The notes: a model not told the origin generated them from the sequence alone. 64,000 nt of DNA from Gemmatimonadaceae bacterium (GCA_024710705.1 JANJUF010000104.1:62001-126000), one strand, 5' to 3'; positions 17,545-27,594 are shown, numbered from the stretch's first letter. Numbers and translations: made by a program.

Positions 17545-18472
17545 TCGCGTCGTCGCCCGCCCGACGTTCGCGCAGCACGTCGAGTACTGGATCCTGCGCG
17601 TGATCTCCACGGCGTTGCGGCCGTTCAGTTGGCGCACCGCGTCGCGGATCGGTGCGTTCATTGGAGGACTGGGCTACTCGCCGTTCCGTATCCGGGCCGA
17701 TCGCGTGGAGCGGGCCATCCGCGCCGCCTTTCCCGAGTTCAGCGAGGCGCGGGTGCGCGAGGTGGCGCGCGAGTCGTATCGCGGACTCGGGCGCGTGACC
17801 ATCGAGAGCATCGTGCTCTCGCGGGAGGGCCAAGCGGCGGTGCTCGGTGCATTCTCCGGTGAGGATGGTTGGGAGCGACTCGAGGCCGCCTTGGCGCGCA
17901 AGCAGGGCGTGGTGCTCGTGAGCGGGCACATCGGGAGTTGGGAACTCTGTGCCGCCTACATGGCGGCACGCGGCGTGCCGGTGGACGCCATCGCGATGCA
18001 TATGGCCAATCCCCTCAGCGACGGGTTCTTCAAGCGCACCCGCGAGCGACTCGGCGTGCGCGTGCTCTTTGACGACGAGGCGGTTCGCGCCATCCCGCGT
18101 GCGCTGAAGGAAGGTCGCGCGGTGGGGTTCCTGTCCGATCAGGGCGCGAAGGGCTTGGCCTCCACCTTCGTGGATTTCTTCGGACGTCCCGCCAAGACGC
18201 CGCGTGGTGCGGCGGTGTTCGCCATCCGGAGTCAGCTCCCGATGCTGTTCGTGGCGGCCATCCGGCAGCCCGACCTGCGCTACCGATTTGTGGTAGAGCC
18301 GGTGCCCCTGGCCAACAGCGGCGACCGCGAGCGCGACGTGGACGACACGGTGCGGAACTACACCGCGGTGATCGAGCACGCCGTGCGGCAGCATCCCGAG
18401 CAGTACTTCTGGCAGCATCGGCGCTGGCGTCGCCAGCCGGCTGACACCCCCGAACACCTACGAGAGCCGTGA
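17531..18472 (+). CDS. LpxL/HtrB-like lysophospholipid (lipid A) acyltransferase
   Basis: 313-residue acyltransferase. The H-x4-D/E motif is in VLVSGHIGSWELCAAYMAAR (H and E four residues apart, near residue 136), and GFLSDQGAKG near residue 200 is the family's second block. An N-terminal amphipathic or membrane segment is present. It probably adds a secondary acyl chain to lipid A. The ATG lies inside the MsbA-like gene (14-nt overlap), so the two are coupled. The 3' end overlaps the next gene's GTG (GTGA). Confidence 0.88.
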   Translation: MATADRVVARPTFAQHVEYWILRVISTALRPFSWRTASRIGAFIGGLGYSPFRIRADRVERAIRAAFPEFSEARVREVARESYRGLGRVTIESIVLSREGQAAVLGAFSGEDGWERLEAALARKQGVVLVSGHIGSWELCAAYMAARGVPVDAIAMHMANPLSDGFFKRTRERLGVRVLFDDEAVRAIPRALKEGRAVGFLSDQGAKGLASTFVDFFGRPAKTPRGAAVFAIRSQLPMLFVAAIRQPDLRYRFVVEPVPLANSGDRERDVDDTVRNYTAVIEHAVRQHPEQYFWQHRRWRRQPADTPEHLREP

Positions 18473-19656
18473 CGCCGCACGCCAAGCCCTTGGGCGCGTC
18501 GTATCCGGCGAACCTGCTGGACCTACGCGCCCGCGAGTATCCCTGGGAGGCGCGCGGTGAGGCCGTGCACTTCGACCACGCCAGCATCGGGGTGATTCCC
18601 CAGCGCGCTCGCGATGCCGTGGCCGCCTACAACGACAAGCGTGCGGAGATGCATCGGATGCGCGCCGATGACTTCTTCCCGCAGTTGGATCGCTCGCGCG
18701 CGCTGGTGGCGCAACTGATCGGGGCGCGGCCCGAGGAGATCGCGCTCACGACCAACACGAGTTGGGGCGTGAACCTCGCCGCCTATGCGCTGCCGCTCGG
18801 GCCGGGCGACATCGTCCTCGGGAGCGACGGCGAGTTTCCGGCGAACGTGTACCCGTGGATGGCGGCGGCGAAGCAGCGGGGCTTCACTTTCGAGCTCGTG
18901 CCGATGCAGGGCCACGCGGTGGACGAGGCGGAGATCCTTCGCCGTGTGCAGACCGACAGGCGCGTGAAAGGTGTGGCGTTGAGCTGGGTGTCGTTCTGGA
19001 CGGGGATTCGCATCGATGCGATGACCCTCGGTGCCGCTTGCCGCGCGAGCGGCATTTGGTTCGCGCTCGACACGATCCAGGGCCTAGGCGCCTGCGCGCT
19101 TGATGTGCGAAAGCTTCCGGTGGACATCGTCTCCAATGGCGCGCAGAAGTGGCTCTGCGCGCCCTGGGGCTCGGCGTTTGCGTACGTCCGCGCGGAGCTC
19201 ATCGCGCAGATGGAGCCGCCGGCCGCGGGCTGGCTGAGTCAGGCGAGCGCCGGCGACTTCGCGCGCTTCCTCGCCTACGATCCGGCCTGGCGCGATGACG
19301 CGCAGCGCTTTGAAGTGGGCTCGCTGCCCATCCAGGACTTCGTGGGGATGAATGCATCGCTGGAGCTGTTCCTCGAGCTCGGGCCCTCCGCCATCGAGGA
19401 CTACCTTGGCGGTCTCACGGGCGAGCTCTGGAACTGGGCCTCGTCACGCAGGGACATCCGCTGCCTCACCCCGCCCGAGCGTGCGCGCCGGGCGGGCATC
19501 GTCGCGATCGTCACGGCGGACGTGCCCGGTGACTCGGCGCGCCTGCGTAGTGCCGGGATCGTGCACTCCGTGCGCGAAGGGGCGATCCGATTGGCGCCCC
19601 ACTTCCACAACACGCCCGATGACGCCCGCCGCGTGATCGAGACACTCGGCGAGTAG
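18469..19656 (+). CDS. class V PLP-dependent aminotransferase
   Basis: 395 residues with the cysteine desulfurase/isopenicillin N epimerase-like fold. Visible are TTNTSWGVNLAAYALPLGPG (cofactor phosphate site), FALDTIQGLGA (Asp contacting the PLP nitrogen) and the Schiff-base Lys in VSNGAQKWLCAPWG near residue 226. Substrate unknown: no desulfurase Cys-loop partner or Fe-S gene is adjacent, so a desulfurase role is not supported. GTG start in a GTGA overlap with the acyltransferase gene. Confidence 0.85.
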   Translation: MTPHAKPLGASYPANLLDLRAREYPWEARGEAVHFDHASIGVIPQRARDAVAAYNDKRAEMHRMRADDFFPQLDRSRALVAQLIGARPEEIALTTNTSWGVNLAAYALPLGPGDIVLGSDGEFPANVYPWMAAAKQRGFTFELVPMQGHAVDEAEILRRVQTDRRVKGVALSWVSFWTGIRIDAMTLGAACRASGIWFALDTIQGLGACALDVRKLPVDIVSNGAQKWLCAPWGSAFAYVRAELIAQMEPPAAGWLSQASAGDFARFLAYDPAWRDDAQRFEVGSLPIQDFVGMNASLELFLELGPSAIEDYLGGLTGELWNWASSRRDIRCLTPPERARRAGIVAIVTADVPGDSARLRSAGIVHSVREGAIRLAPHFHNTPDDARRVIETLGE

Positions 19657-19664
19657 CGCGCCCC

Positions 19665-20924
19665 TCAATTCACACGGCAACCGGCCGGCGGCGTGATGCC
19701 CTCGAGTTCCGGCAGCGACCACCAGTGGTGCGATTCCACGTCGTCGTCATCGCGGGTGGCGATGAAGACGCGGGCCGAGTCCACGGCGAGGAGTCGCGAG
19801 CCGACCGGCACCACCAGCCGCCAGGCACGGCCACGGTTGCCGTCCACGATGGTCCAGTGGTCCTCCACGTCGGTGGCGCTGCCGCGGTAGCGCTGCACCC
19901 ACAGCGCGCCGTCGCGGCTGCCGAAGACGCGGGTGAAGTGGGGCGTGGAGTCCGGGAAGGTCACGTGTTCGCGCAGGGCCTTCTCGTACCGCGTGGTGAA
20001 GTCGCTGGGCCGTTGCTGGCGAATCGTGTTCGTGATGTAGCGCTCGCGCAGTTCCGGCGTGATGGGATCCACCGGATCGTCCGGTGCGCGGATCACGGCC
20101 TGCGTGACGAGCTTGCCATCGGGGCCACGGGCATCGAGCTGGAAGTGCCAGCGATCGCTGTACCCGTAGGCCACGCAGCGGCCGAGCGGACGCCATTGCG
20201 CGTTCCGGCCCATGGGCACGCTGATCATCGTTTCGGGGAGCACGCCAGCGGGCAGGATCAGGTACTCGCCGAAACGGCGCCGGTCGCTCATCACGGGGCT
20301 TTCCGTCCCAATGACCCAGGTGCCGAATCCCATCTCGGACGCGTATCGCCCCGGTGCGCGCTGCATGTCGTTCAGTGCGAACTCCACCACGCCCGTCGTG
20401 TCACCGGTGATGCCGGTCCAGATCGAGAAGCCGGTCTCGGAACGCCACATCGGTTGCAGCACGCTCCGGGTATACTGGAGCGACGGTGAGAACCGGGAGA
20501 GCCGCCGCGTCGCCATGTCCACCACCCAGATGGAATCGTCGGCGCCCTGCCAGAACCCGGAGAGGCTGCCGATCTCGCCCGGACCCTGGCCCTGGCGCGC
20601 GAACGGGCCCGCGTGTGCGCCGTCGGCGCTGAACAGCGCGAAACTGCTCCCGTCGCTGAGGATCGTCCGCCCGTCGTTCAGGGGAAATACGATCTGGGGA
20701 TTGTTGCTGAAGAGGTCCTCGGGCGCGCCCCGCAGGGTCAGGGTGTCGGCCACCCGCAGGAGGGGCAGGCTGCGCGGGTCGCCGGCCACGCTGACCACGG
20801 TGACGCCGGCGCTATCGGTGACGGTGACGCGCTCGGCCGTCGCGGATGACTCGGAGCCGCAGGCGGACAGCGCGAGCGCGGCAGCGGCGCAGCGGACGAC
20901 GGAGGGCAGGGGCCGACAGGGCAC
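19665..20924 (-). CDS. 6-bladed beta-propeller lipoprotein
   Basis: 419 residues. The signal ends in a lipobox (ALALSACGS, Cys near residue 22), so the protein is probably lipid-anchored. The propeller repeats include GPFARQGQGPGEIGSLSGFW, near-identical in kind to the segment in the cassette propeller at 4132, and SIWVVDMATRRLSRFSPSL. Lone gene between convergent and divergent neighbours. Ligand unknown. It is a paralogue in type, not obviously a recent duplicate. Confidence 0.8.
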   Translation of the reverse strand: MPCRPLPSVVRCAAAALALSACGSESSATAERVTVTDSAGVTVVSVAGDPRSLPLLRVADTLTLRGAPEDLFSNNPQIVFPLNDGRTILSDGSSFALFSADGAHAGPFARQGQGPGEIGSLSGFWQGADDSIWVVDMATRRLSRFSPSLQYTRSVLQPMWRSETGFSIWTGITGDTTGVVEFALNDMQRAPGRYASEMGFGTWVIGTESPVMSDRRRFGEYLILPAGVLPETMISVPMGRNAQWRPLGRCVAYGYSDRWHFQLDARGPDGKLVTQAVIRAPDDPVDPITPELRERYITNTIRQQRPSDFTTRYEKALREHVTFPDSTPHFTRVFGSRDGALWVQRYRGSATDVEDHWTIVDGNRGRAWRLVVPVGSRLLAVDSARVFIATRDDDDVESHHWWSLPELEGITPPAGCRVN

Positions 20925-21021
20925 TCAGGACTCCAAGGCTGAGGTCGCGGCCATTATCGGGCTGGGTACGGATCGAGGCAAGCATCGGGGATTAGGGTTC
21001 GATGACGATTAGATTGGAGTC

Positions 21022-22698
21022 GTGACCGCCCCCGCCACTTCCGGTGCGCCGCTCGCCGAAGCCATCGCGCGCCGCCGCACGTTCGCCATCATCTCGCACC
21101 CCGACGCCGGGAAGACGACCCTCACGGAGAAGCTCCTCCTGTACGGGGGCGCCATCCATCAGGCCGGCTCGGTGAAGGCGCGCAAGGCGCAGAAGCACGC
21201 CACCTCCGACTGGATGGCGCTGGAGCAGGAGCGCGGCATCTCGGTCACCTCGTCGGTGCTGCAGTTCGAGTACCACGGCTTCCAGGTGAACCTTCTCGAC
21301 ACGCCGGGCCACGCCGACTTCGGCGAGGACACCTTCCGCACCCTCGTGGCCGCCGACTCGGTCGTGATGCTGCTCGACAATCGCAAAGGCGTCGAGGAGC
21401 GCACGCGGCAGCTCTTCGAGGTCTGCCGACGCCGGCGCATGCCCATCTTCACGATGGTCAACAAGTGCGACCGCTACGGCGAGGATCCGCTCAAGTTGGT
21501 CAGCGACCTCGAGGCCGAGCTCGGCATCGTCGCGGTGGCGGCGCATTGGCCCATCCATATGAGCGATGCCGTGCACGGCACCGTCTTCCGTGGCGTCTAC
21601 GACCGCCGCCGCAAGCGTGCCTTCCTCTTCGAGCGCGACGAGCGCCACGGGGCCGACAAGGTCGCGACCACGCATCTCCAGCTCAGCGGCCCCGACGACC
21701 ACGCCCTCGTCACCGCCCTCGGTGGCACCGACGAAGCCGTGGACGCCGTCGCCAAGCTGGCGCACGACATCGAGCTGCTCGACATGGCCGGGCACGAGTT
21801 CGACCCCGAGGCGATCATCCACGGCGAGATGACGCCGGTGTACTTCGCCTCGGCCCTCACGAACTTCGGCGTGGAGCCCTTCCTCGAGGATTTCCTGCCG
21901 CTGGCGCCGGCACCGTTGGGGCGCGAGAGCAATGCCGGCGTGATTCCCCCGAGCGAGGACGCCTTCACCGGCTTCGTGTTCAAGGTGCAGGCCAACATGG
22001 ACCCGCGGCATCGCGACCGCGTGGCCTTCCTGCGCGTGTGCAGTGGGCGCTACGCCGCCGGGCTCGAGGTCACGCACGTGCGCACCGGCAAGAGCTTCAA
22101 GCTCGCGCCGCCGCAGCAGTTCCTCGGGCGCGAGCGTGCGTTCGCCGAAGAGGCGTTGCCTGGCGACGTGGTGGGCGTGCACGACCGCGGCTCACTGCGC
22201 ATCGGCGATACGCTCGCGGCGCCCAACGCGCCGAAGGCCGAGGGTGGGAAGCTGCTGGAGTACGTGGGCATCCCGCGCTTCGCCCCGCAGCACTTCGCGC
22301 GCATCCTCTCCAAGGATCCGCTGCGCCGCAAGGCGCTCGACAAGGGACTGCGCGAGCTCTCCGACGAAGGGGCCGCGCAGGCCTTCTACGCCGAGTCGCA
22401 GATGGGGCCGGTGCCGATTGTCGGTGCGGTGGGCATGCTGCAGTTCGACGTGATGGTGCACCGGCTCGAGAACGAGTATGGGGCGCCGTGCACGCTGGAG
22501 AACCTGCCGTATCGCTATCCGCGCTGGGTCACGGGGCCCGAGGCGGCGATCCAGCGGCTCGGTGAGTCGCAGGATCTCACGCTGCTCACCGATGCCAAGG
22601 GGAACAAGGTGCTCGTGTTCCGCGATGAGTGGCGCTTGCGCTGGGCGCTGGAGAAGGGGGTAGAGCAGGGGCTGACGTTCTACACGGAAGCGCCCTGA
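21022..22698 (+). CDS. prfC: peptide chain release factor 3
   Basis: 558-residue translational GTPase that recycles RF1/RF2. G1 is IISHPDAGKTTLTEKLLLYG, the switch region reads DWMALEQERGISVTSSVLQF (RF3 wording rather than EF-G), G3 is DTPGHADFGEDT and G4 is MVNKCDRYG. The domain II/III region ends in ALEKGVEQGLTFYTEAP. Slightly longer than the E. coli protein (529). GTG start at 21022. It faces the divergent propeller lipoprotein across 97 nt. Confidence 0.95.
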   Translation: MTAPATSGAPLAEAIARRRTFAIISHPDAGKTTLTEKLLLYGGAIHQAGSVKARKAQKHATSDWMALEQERGISVTSSVLQFEYHGFQVNLLDTPGHADFGEDTFRTLVAADSVVMLLDNRKGVEERTRQLFEVCRRRRMPIFTMVNKCDRYGEDPLKLVSDLEAELGIVAVAAHWPIHMSDAVHGTVFRGVYDRRRKRAFLFERDERHGADKVATTHLQLSGPDDHALVTALGGTDEAVDAVAKLAHDIELLDMAGHEFDPEAIIHGEMTPVYFASALTNFGVEPFLEDFLPLAPAPLGRESNAGVIPPSEDAFTGFVFKVQANMDPRHRDRVAFLRVCSGRYAAGLEVTHVRTGKSFKLAPPQQFLGRERAFAEEALPGDVVGVHDRGSLRIGDTLAAPNAPKAEGGKLLEYVGIPRFAPQHFARILSKDPLRRKALDKGLRELSDEGAAQAFYAESQMGPVPIVGAVGMLQFDVMVHRLENEYGAPCTLENLPYRYPRWVTGPEAAIQRLGESQDLTLLTDAKGNKVLVFRDEWRLRWALEKGVEQGLTFYTEAP

Positions 22699-22730
22699 GG
22701 CGTCGCCGCGGCCGCTAGTGGCGCGCTTCC
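22686..22730. terminator. bidirectional hairpin spanning prfC and tyrS stops
   Basis: GGAAGCGC (22686-22693) pairs perfectly with GCGCTTCC (22723-22730), and the loop includes both stop codons of the convergent prfC and tyrS genes. No U-tract follows on either strand. It may act as a transcript-end stabiliser rather than a classical terminator. Confidence 0.45.
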
Positions 22731-24001
22731 ACCACCGCGATCTCCCGCGCGCCCTTCCGAACCAGCATCCACCGCCCGCGCACCGCATCCGCCATCGGCG
22801 CGGTCGTGGCCTCGGCGCCCAGCTTGCCACCGTTCACGCTGACCGCGCCCTGCTGGATGAGTTTGCGCGCGGCAGTCTTCGAGAGCCCAAATCCTTGGGC
22901 CAGCACTTCGACGATGTCCACGCTATCGCCTGAGAGCGGCACCACCACCGACGGCATCTCCGCCGCCAGCATCGTGAACACCGCGTCCGACAGCGACGCC
23001 GCCTCCACCTTCTTGTCGAACACCGTGCGCGACACGGTCTCCGCCAATTCCGCCGCCTCGGCGCCATGGATCAGCGTCGTCACTTCGCGGGCCAGCCGCT
23101 TCTGCGCCCCTCGCTCGTGCGGCGCGGCTGCGTGCGCAGCGTCAATCGCCGCGACCTCCGCCGCGTCAAGCAGCGTGAACGTGCGCAGCAGCTGCCCCAC
23201 GTCGCCATCCTCGGCGTTGATCCAGAACTGGTAGAACTTGTAGACCGAGGTGAGCCGCGCGTCGAGGTACACCGCGCCCGCCTCGGTCTTCCCAAACTTC
23301 TTGCCGGCGGAGTCCGTGAGCAGCGGGAACGTGAGCCCGTGCGCCTCGCCGCGCACGGTGCGCCGAATCAGCTCCGTGCCGGCCGTGATGTTCCCCCACT
23401 GGTCGCTGCCGCCGATCTGCAACGTGACGCCCTCCGCCACGTGCATGTGCTGGAAGTCGTAGGCCTGGAGCAGCATGTAGCTGAACTCGGTGAAGCTGAT
23501 CCCAGTCTCCATGCGGGACTTCACCGAATCCTTCTGCATCATCCAGTTCACGGTGAAGTGCTTGCCCGTGTCGCGGAGGAACTCGATCAACCCCTGCGGG
23601 CCCAACCACTCGGAGTTGTTGCGCACCGCGAACCGCGCCGCTGCCTCGGACCCGAGGGCGTTCGCTGCCACCCGCTGGATCTGCTGCCAGATCAGCTTGG
23701 CGTTGAGGTCAATCTCCTCGGCGGTCCGCATCGGCCGCTCTTCGCTCTTGCCCGAGGGATCGCCGATCATCGCCGTCCCGCCGCCCACCAGCGCGACGGC
23801 CCGATGTCCCGCCCGCGCCAGCCGCACCAACCCCATCAGCGAGACGAGATTCCCCACGTGCAGGCTCTCGGCGGTGGGATCAAACCCGCAGTACCCGATG
23901 GCCGGACCCTTGGCCAAGTGCGCCTCGCAGCCCTCGGTCTCCTGGTGGAGGAGGCCGCGCCAGCGGAGTTCGTCGTGCAGGGAGGGAGAAGAAGACGCCA
24001 T
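22715..24001 (-). CDS. tyrS: tyrosyl-tRNA synthetase
   Basis: 428-residue class I synthetase. The HIGH-type motif is PTAESLHVGNLVSLMGL near residue 44, the tyrosine-binding and dimer region contains QAYDFQHMHVAEGVTLQIGG, and the KMSKS-type loop is GKKFGKTEAGAVYLD near residue 233. A C-terminal S4-like RNA-binding domain follows (GLSKTAARKLIQQGAVSVNG). It is monocistronic, divergent from the PBP1A gene with 93 nt between starts. Confidence 0.96.
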   Translation of the reverse strand: MASSSPSLHDELRWRGLLHQETEGCEAHLAKGPAIGYCGFDPTAESLHVGNLVSLMGLVRLARAGHRAVALVGGGTAMIGDPSGKSEERPMRTAEEIDLNAKLIWQQIQRVAANALGSEAAARFAVRNNSEWLGPQGLIEFLRDTGKHFTVNWMMQKDSVKSRMETGISFTEFSYMLLQAYDFQHMHVAEGVTLQIGGSDQWGNITAGTELIRRTVRGEAHGLTFPLLTDSAGKKFGKTEAGAVYLDARLTSVYKFYQFWINAEDGDVGQLLRTFTLLDAAEVAAIDAAHAAAPHERGAQKRLAREVTTLIHGAEAAELAETVSRTVFDKKVEAASLSDAVFTMLAAEMPSVVVPLSGDSVDIVEVLAQGFGLSKTAARKLIQQGAVSVNGGKLGAEATTAPMADAVRGRWMLVRKGAREIAVVEARH

Positions 24002-24094
24002 GGCGGGTAAAACTAGGGTCCCTCCGCAGGGAAGTCACTCCGCGCCCCCGCCCACGGGTCGCCCCGGACCAAGCCATTCCGCTAACTTCCTCCC

Positions 24095-26194
24095 GTGAAC
24101 GACAAAGCCAAGCGCTACCTCCTGTTCGGCGGCCTCGGGCTGGTCGGCCTCGGATTCCTCGGGCTGCTGACCTTCAGCGTCTATTGGACCTGGTTTCTCT
24201 GTTCCGACGTGACCTGCCCGAGCATCGCGCAGTTCGACGAGTACAAGCCGTCCGAGCCGGCCATCCTCTACGCCGCCGACGGGCGCTTCATCGGCGAGAT
24301 CGGACTCGAGCGGCGCTCGGTCGTCACGCTCGACCAGATTCCGCGTCACGTGGTGGACGCGTTCGTCATCACCGAGGACAAGCGCTTCTACCGGCACCGC
24401 GGCATCGACTACCTGCGCGTGGTGGGCGCGCTCTGGGTGAACGTCCGGGCGATGTCGTTCGCCGAGGGTTTCTCGACCATCACGATGCAGTTGGCCCGCA
24501 ACATATTCCCCGAGCAGTTGCCGTCCCGCTCGCGGGCCAAGAGCGCGCTCGACAACCTCACGCGCAAGTTCCGCGAGGCCAAGGTCGCGCGGCAGCTCGA
24601 GAAGCGCTTCTCCAAGGAGCGCATCCTCGAGCTCTACCTGAACCAGATCGCCCTCGGGGCCGGCGCGTATGGCGTGGAGTCGGCGTCGCGGCGCTACTTC
24701 GGGCGTCCGGTGGCCGAGATCACGGTGGCCGAGGGGGCCATGCTGGCGGCCCTCCCCAAGGCGCCCTCGCGCTACAATCCGCGCCGGTTCCCTGACCGCG
24801 CGATCCAGCGCCGCAACACCATCCTCGAGCTGATGCGCCGCGCCGGCGCGCTCAACGATGCCGATGCGTCGGTGGCCAAGGCCTATCCGCTGCGCCTCAA
24901 TCGCTCGGCGCGCGGCACCGGCGAAGTCGCACCGTACTTCGTGGAGTGGGTGCGCGCCGAACTCGAGCGGCGCTTCGGCAAACAGGTCTACGAGAGCGGC
25001 CTGCGCGTGCTCACCACGCTCGACCTCGACATGCAAGGGGCCGCCGAGCGGGCGATGGAACGGCAGCTGCGGGCCATCGAGGGCGGGGCGTTCGGCGAGT
25101 TCCCGCATCTTTCATACGAGGGCTATCTCGCGCGGGCCGCCAGCGGCACCGGGGCCGGGAGTGGCAACAACTCCCCGTACCTGCAGGGGAGCTTCGTGGC
25201 GATCGATCCCCGCTCCGGCGCGGTGCGCGCGCTCGTTGGCGGTCGCGACTTCGACGACTCCAAGTTCGACCGCGCCGTCCGCGCCATGCGGCAGCCCGGC
25301 TCGACCTTCAAGCCGCTGGTCTATGCGGCCGCCATCCGTTCCGGGCGCACCACCACCTACTTCCTCGACGACGAGCCGATCGAGGTGCCCCAGCTCGACG
25401 GCTCGCTCTGGACGCCGCAGAACTACGACCTGCAGTTCGAGGGACGCATCCCGATGCGTCGTGCGCTGATGCACTCGCGCAATCTCCCCGCCATCCGCTT
25501 GGCCATGGAGATCGGCGAGGCCAGCATCGCCGATCTCGCCAAGAACTTCGGCATCTCCACGCGCGTGCCGCCGTACCCGTCCATCGCCCTCGGCTCGGCC
25601 GACGTGATCCCGCTCGAGATGGTGGGGGCCTACTCGACCTTCGCCAACCTCGGCTGGCGTGTGCAGCCGAATCCGATCCTCCGCGTGGAGACCCTCGACG
25701 GGCGCAAGCTCTACGAGGCCAACCCCGAGCGCATCCAGGTGCTCTCGCGTGAGGAGGCGTGGATCATGACCGACATGCTCAAGGACGTGGTGCGCGCCGG
25801 TTCGGGCGTCCGTGTCTGGAACTCGGGATTCCGCATTCCGTCGGGCGGCAAGACGGGCACTACCAACGACTACACCGACGTCTGGTACGTGGGCTTCACC
25901 ACCGACCTGGTGGCCGGTGTCTGGATCGGGTTCGACGCGCCGAAGGAGATCATGAACAACGCGCAGGGCGGGCGCCTCGCCGCGCCGGCGTGGACGGCAT
26001 TCATGCGCGAGGTGTACGAGCGCAAGCCGTCGCCTCCCGACTGGCCGCGTCCGCCGGGCATCCTCGCCATCCAGATCGACCCGGCCACCGGCCTGCGCGC
26101 CGGCCCCGGCTGCATCTCCGACGCCATCCGCACCGAGTACTTCATCCAAGGCACCGAGCCGCTGACGGAGTGCCCGAGGCGCGGAATCTTCTGA
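24095..26194 (+). CDS. bifunctional penicillin-binding protein 1A
   Basis: 699 residues: one N-terminal membrane helix (residues 6-31), a GT51 glycosyltransferase domain (catalytic Glu in FVITEDKRFYRHRGIDYLR; GFSTITMQLARNIFPEQLPS) and a transpeptidase domain (SxxK serine in RQPGSTFKPLVYAAA, SRN-type motif in MHSRNLPAIRLA, and SGGKTGTTNDYTDVWYVGF). It polymerises and cross-links peptidoglycan in the periplasm. GTG start at 24095. Its stop overlaps the next ATG by one base (TGATG). Confidence 0.95.
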   Translation: MNDKAKRYLLFGGLGLVGLGFLGLLTFSVYWTWFLCSDVTCPSIAQFDEYKPSEPAILYAADGRFIGEIGLERRSVVTLDQIPRHVVDAFVITEDKRFYRHRGIDYLRVVGALWVNVRAMSFAEGFSTITMQLARNIFPEQLPSRSRAKSALDNLTRKFREAKVARQLEKRFSKERILELYLNQIALGAGAYGVESASRRYFGRPVAEITVAEGAMLAALPKAPSRYNPRRFPDRAIQRRNTILELMRRAGALNDADASVAKAYPLRLNRSARGTGEVAPYFVEWVRAELERRFGKQVYESGLRVLTTLDLDMQGAAERAMERQLRAIEGGAFGEFPHLSYEGYLARAASGTGAGSGNNSPYLQGSFVAIDPRSGAVRALVGGRDFDDSKFDRAVRAMRQPGSTFKPLVYAAAIRSGRTTTYFLDDEPIEVPQLDGSLWTPQNYDLQFEGRIPMRRALMHSRNLPAIRLAMEIGEASIADLAKNFGISTRVPPYPSIALGSADVIPLEMVGAYSTFANLGWRVQPNPILRVETLDGRKLYEANPERIQVLSREEAWIMTDMLKDVVRAGSGVRVWNSGFRIPSGGKTGTTNDYTDVWYVGFTTDLVAGVWIGFDAPKEIMNNAQGGRLAAPAWTAFMREVYERKPSPPDWPRPPGILAIQIDPATGLRAGPGCISDAIRTEYFIQGTEPLTECPRRGIF

Positions 26195-27546
26195 TGCCGG
26201 CGCGTGTCCGCTGGCACGCGCGCTGGGTCGTCCCCGTGGCCACGCCGCCCGTCGCGGAAGGCACGGTCATCACCGAAGGAGCCCACATCGTATGGGTGGG
26301 GGAGCGTGCCTTCGCGCCCGCCGGTGGCCACGACGAGGAGTTGGGCGACGCGATTCTCACGCCCGGGCTGGTGAACACGCACACGCATCTCGACCTGACA
26401 ATGCTGCGTGGCGCGCTCGACGGCCTCGGGTTCTTCGACTGGGTGCGCACCGTCACGGCAATCGGCACCGAGGTGCTGGGCGACGAGGACTTCGCGGCGG
26501 CGGCGTCGCTGGGCGTGGCGGAGGGCCTCGCTGGCGGTGTGACGACCTTCGCCGATACCGCGCCGCGCGAGGCGGCCTTCGAGGCGATGCGCGCGATGGG
26601 CGTGCGCGGCATCGCGTTCCGCGAAGTGTTCGGGCCCGACGCCCGTCACTGTGCGTCGGCGCTGGCAACCCTGCGCGACCAGATGGCCTCGATGCGCCCA
26701 CGCGAGTCCCCGCTGGTGCGCGTCGGCGTCTCGCCGCACGCGCCCTACTCCGTGAGCGACGAACTCTTCGCCGCGGTGGGCGGCTTCGCCGCCGCGGAGC
26801 GCTTCCCGTTGGCGGTGCACATCGCCGAGAGCGAGGAGGAGCAGCAGCTGGTGGTCTCCGGCACGGGACGGTTCGCGGAGTTCCTCAGGGGCCGCGACAT
26901 CCCGGTGGTGCCACGCGGGCATGAACCCCTGGAGATCATCGAGCGTGCGGGTCTCCTCCGCGCGCACACACTCCTGATCCACGGCGTGCACGTCGGCGAC
27001 GCCGCGCTCCCGCGCGTGGCCGCGTCCGGCTGCGGCGTGGCGCACTGTCCGGCGTCGAACGCGCGGCTCGGTCATGGCATCGCGCCGGTGCGCGCGCTGC
27101 TCAAGGCCGGCGCGCGGGTGGGCCTCGGCTCCGACTCCATGGCCTCGAACGACCGAATGGACCTTCTCGAGGAGGCGCGCCTCGCCTCGCTGCAGCAGCG
27201 CTCGAAGCTCCGCAGCCCCGAGGCGTTGCCCGCCAAGACCGCCTTCCGCCTCGCCACGCTCGGCGGCGCCGAGGCACTGCGGATGGACGAAGACATCGGC
27301 TCGCTTGAGGTGGGGAAGCAGGCGGACCTCGCCGTCTTCCACGTGCCGCCGCAGGGCAGCCCGGTGACCGACCCGCTCCACGCGCTCGTGTTCGGGCCGC
27401 GTCCCCGTACCGACCGCGTCCTCGTCGCCGGTGTGGAGCGCGTGCGCGATGGCGTCGTACTCGGTGCCGATCCGGCGTGGGCCCTGCGCGCGGCCGACGC
27501 CGCGGAGCGCGTGAAACGGTGGCGGGCGCAGCGCTCCCCCGGTTAG
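26194..27546 (+). CDS. amidohydrolase (cytosine deaminase/aminodeoxyfutalosine deaminase-like)
   Basis: 450-residue metal-dependent deaminase of the SsnA/TrzN/MtaD group. Metal ligands are visible in LVNTHTHLDLTMLRG, the substrate and metal His in HIAESEEEQQ, HGVHVGD, and the metal Asp in GLGSDSMASNDRMDLLEE. CPASNARLGHG is the family's nucleobase-side loop. It may deaminate aminodeoxyfutalosine in menaquinone synthesis, or another purine-like substrate; nothing adjacent decides it. The open frame extends upstream inside PBP1A, but the ATG at 26194 gives a normal N-terminus. Confidence 0.82.
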   Translation: MPARVRWHARWVVPVATPPVAEGTVITEGAHIVWVGERAFAPAGGHDEELGDAILTPGLVNTHTHLDLTMLRGALDGLGFFDWVRTVTAIGTEVLGDEDFAAAASLGVAEGLAGGVTTFADTAPREAAFEAMRAMGVRGIAFREVFGPDARHCASALATLRDQMASMRPRESPLVRVGVSPHAPYSVSDELFAAVGGFAAAERFPLAVHIAESEEEQQLVVSGTGRFAEFLRGRDIPVVPRGHEPLEIIERAGLLRAHTLLIHGVHVGDAALPRVAASGCGVAHCPASNARLGHGIAPVRALLKAGARVGLGSDSMASNDRMDLLEEARLASLQQRSKLRSPEALPAKTAFRLATLGGAEALRMDEDIGSLEVGKQADLAVFHVPPQGSPVTDPLHALVFGPRPRTDRVLVAGVERVRDGVVLGADPAWALRAADAAERVKRWRAQRSPG

Positions 27547-27594
27547 GTTCTCCCTGTTGCCGTTGGCTGCCCTCTTCCCACGACCACTTCCGAC

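Noticed and set aside
15193-17661. Very long minus-strand open frame opposite the MsbA-like gene
   Set aside because: It is the antisense shadow of a well-supported ABC exporter in GC-rich DNA. Only its last roughly 145 codons lie outside that gene and are listed separately as a hypothetical protein.
19665-20924. Second secreted-peptide cassette around the propeller lipoprotein
   Set aside because: I searched both flanks: no small Cys-rich frame, no thioredoxin and no homopolymer tract. It is a solitary propeller gene.
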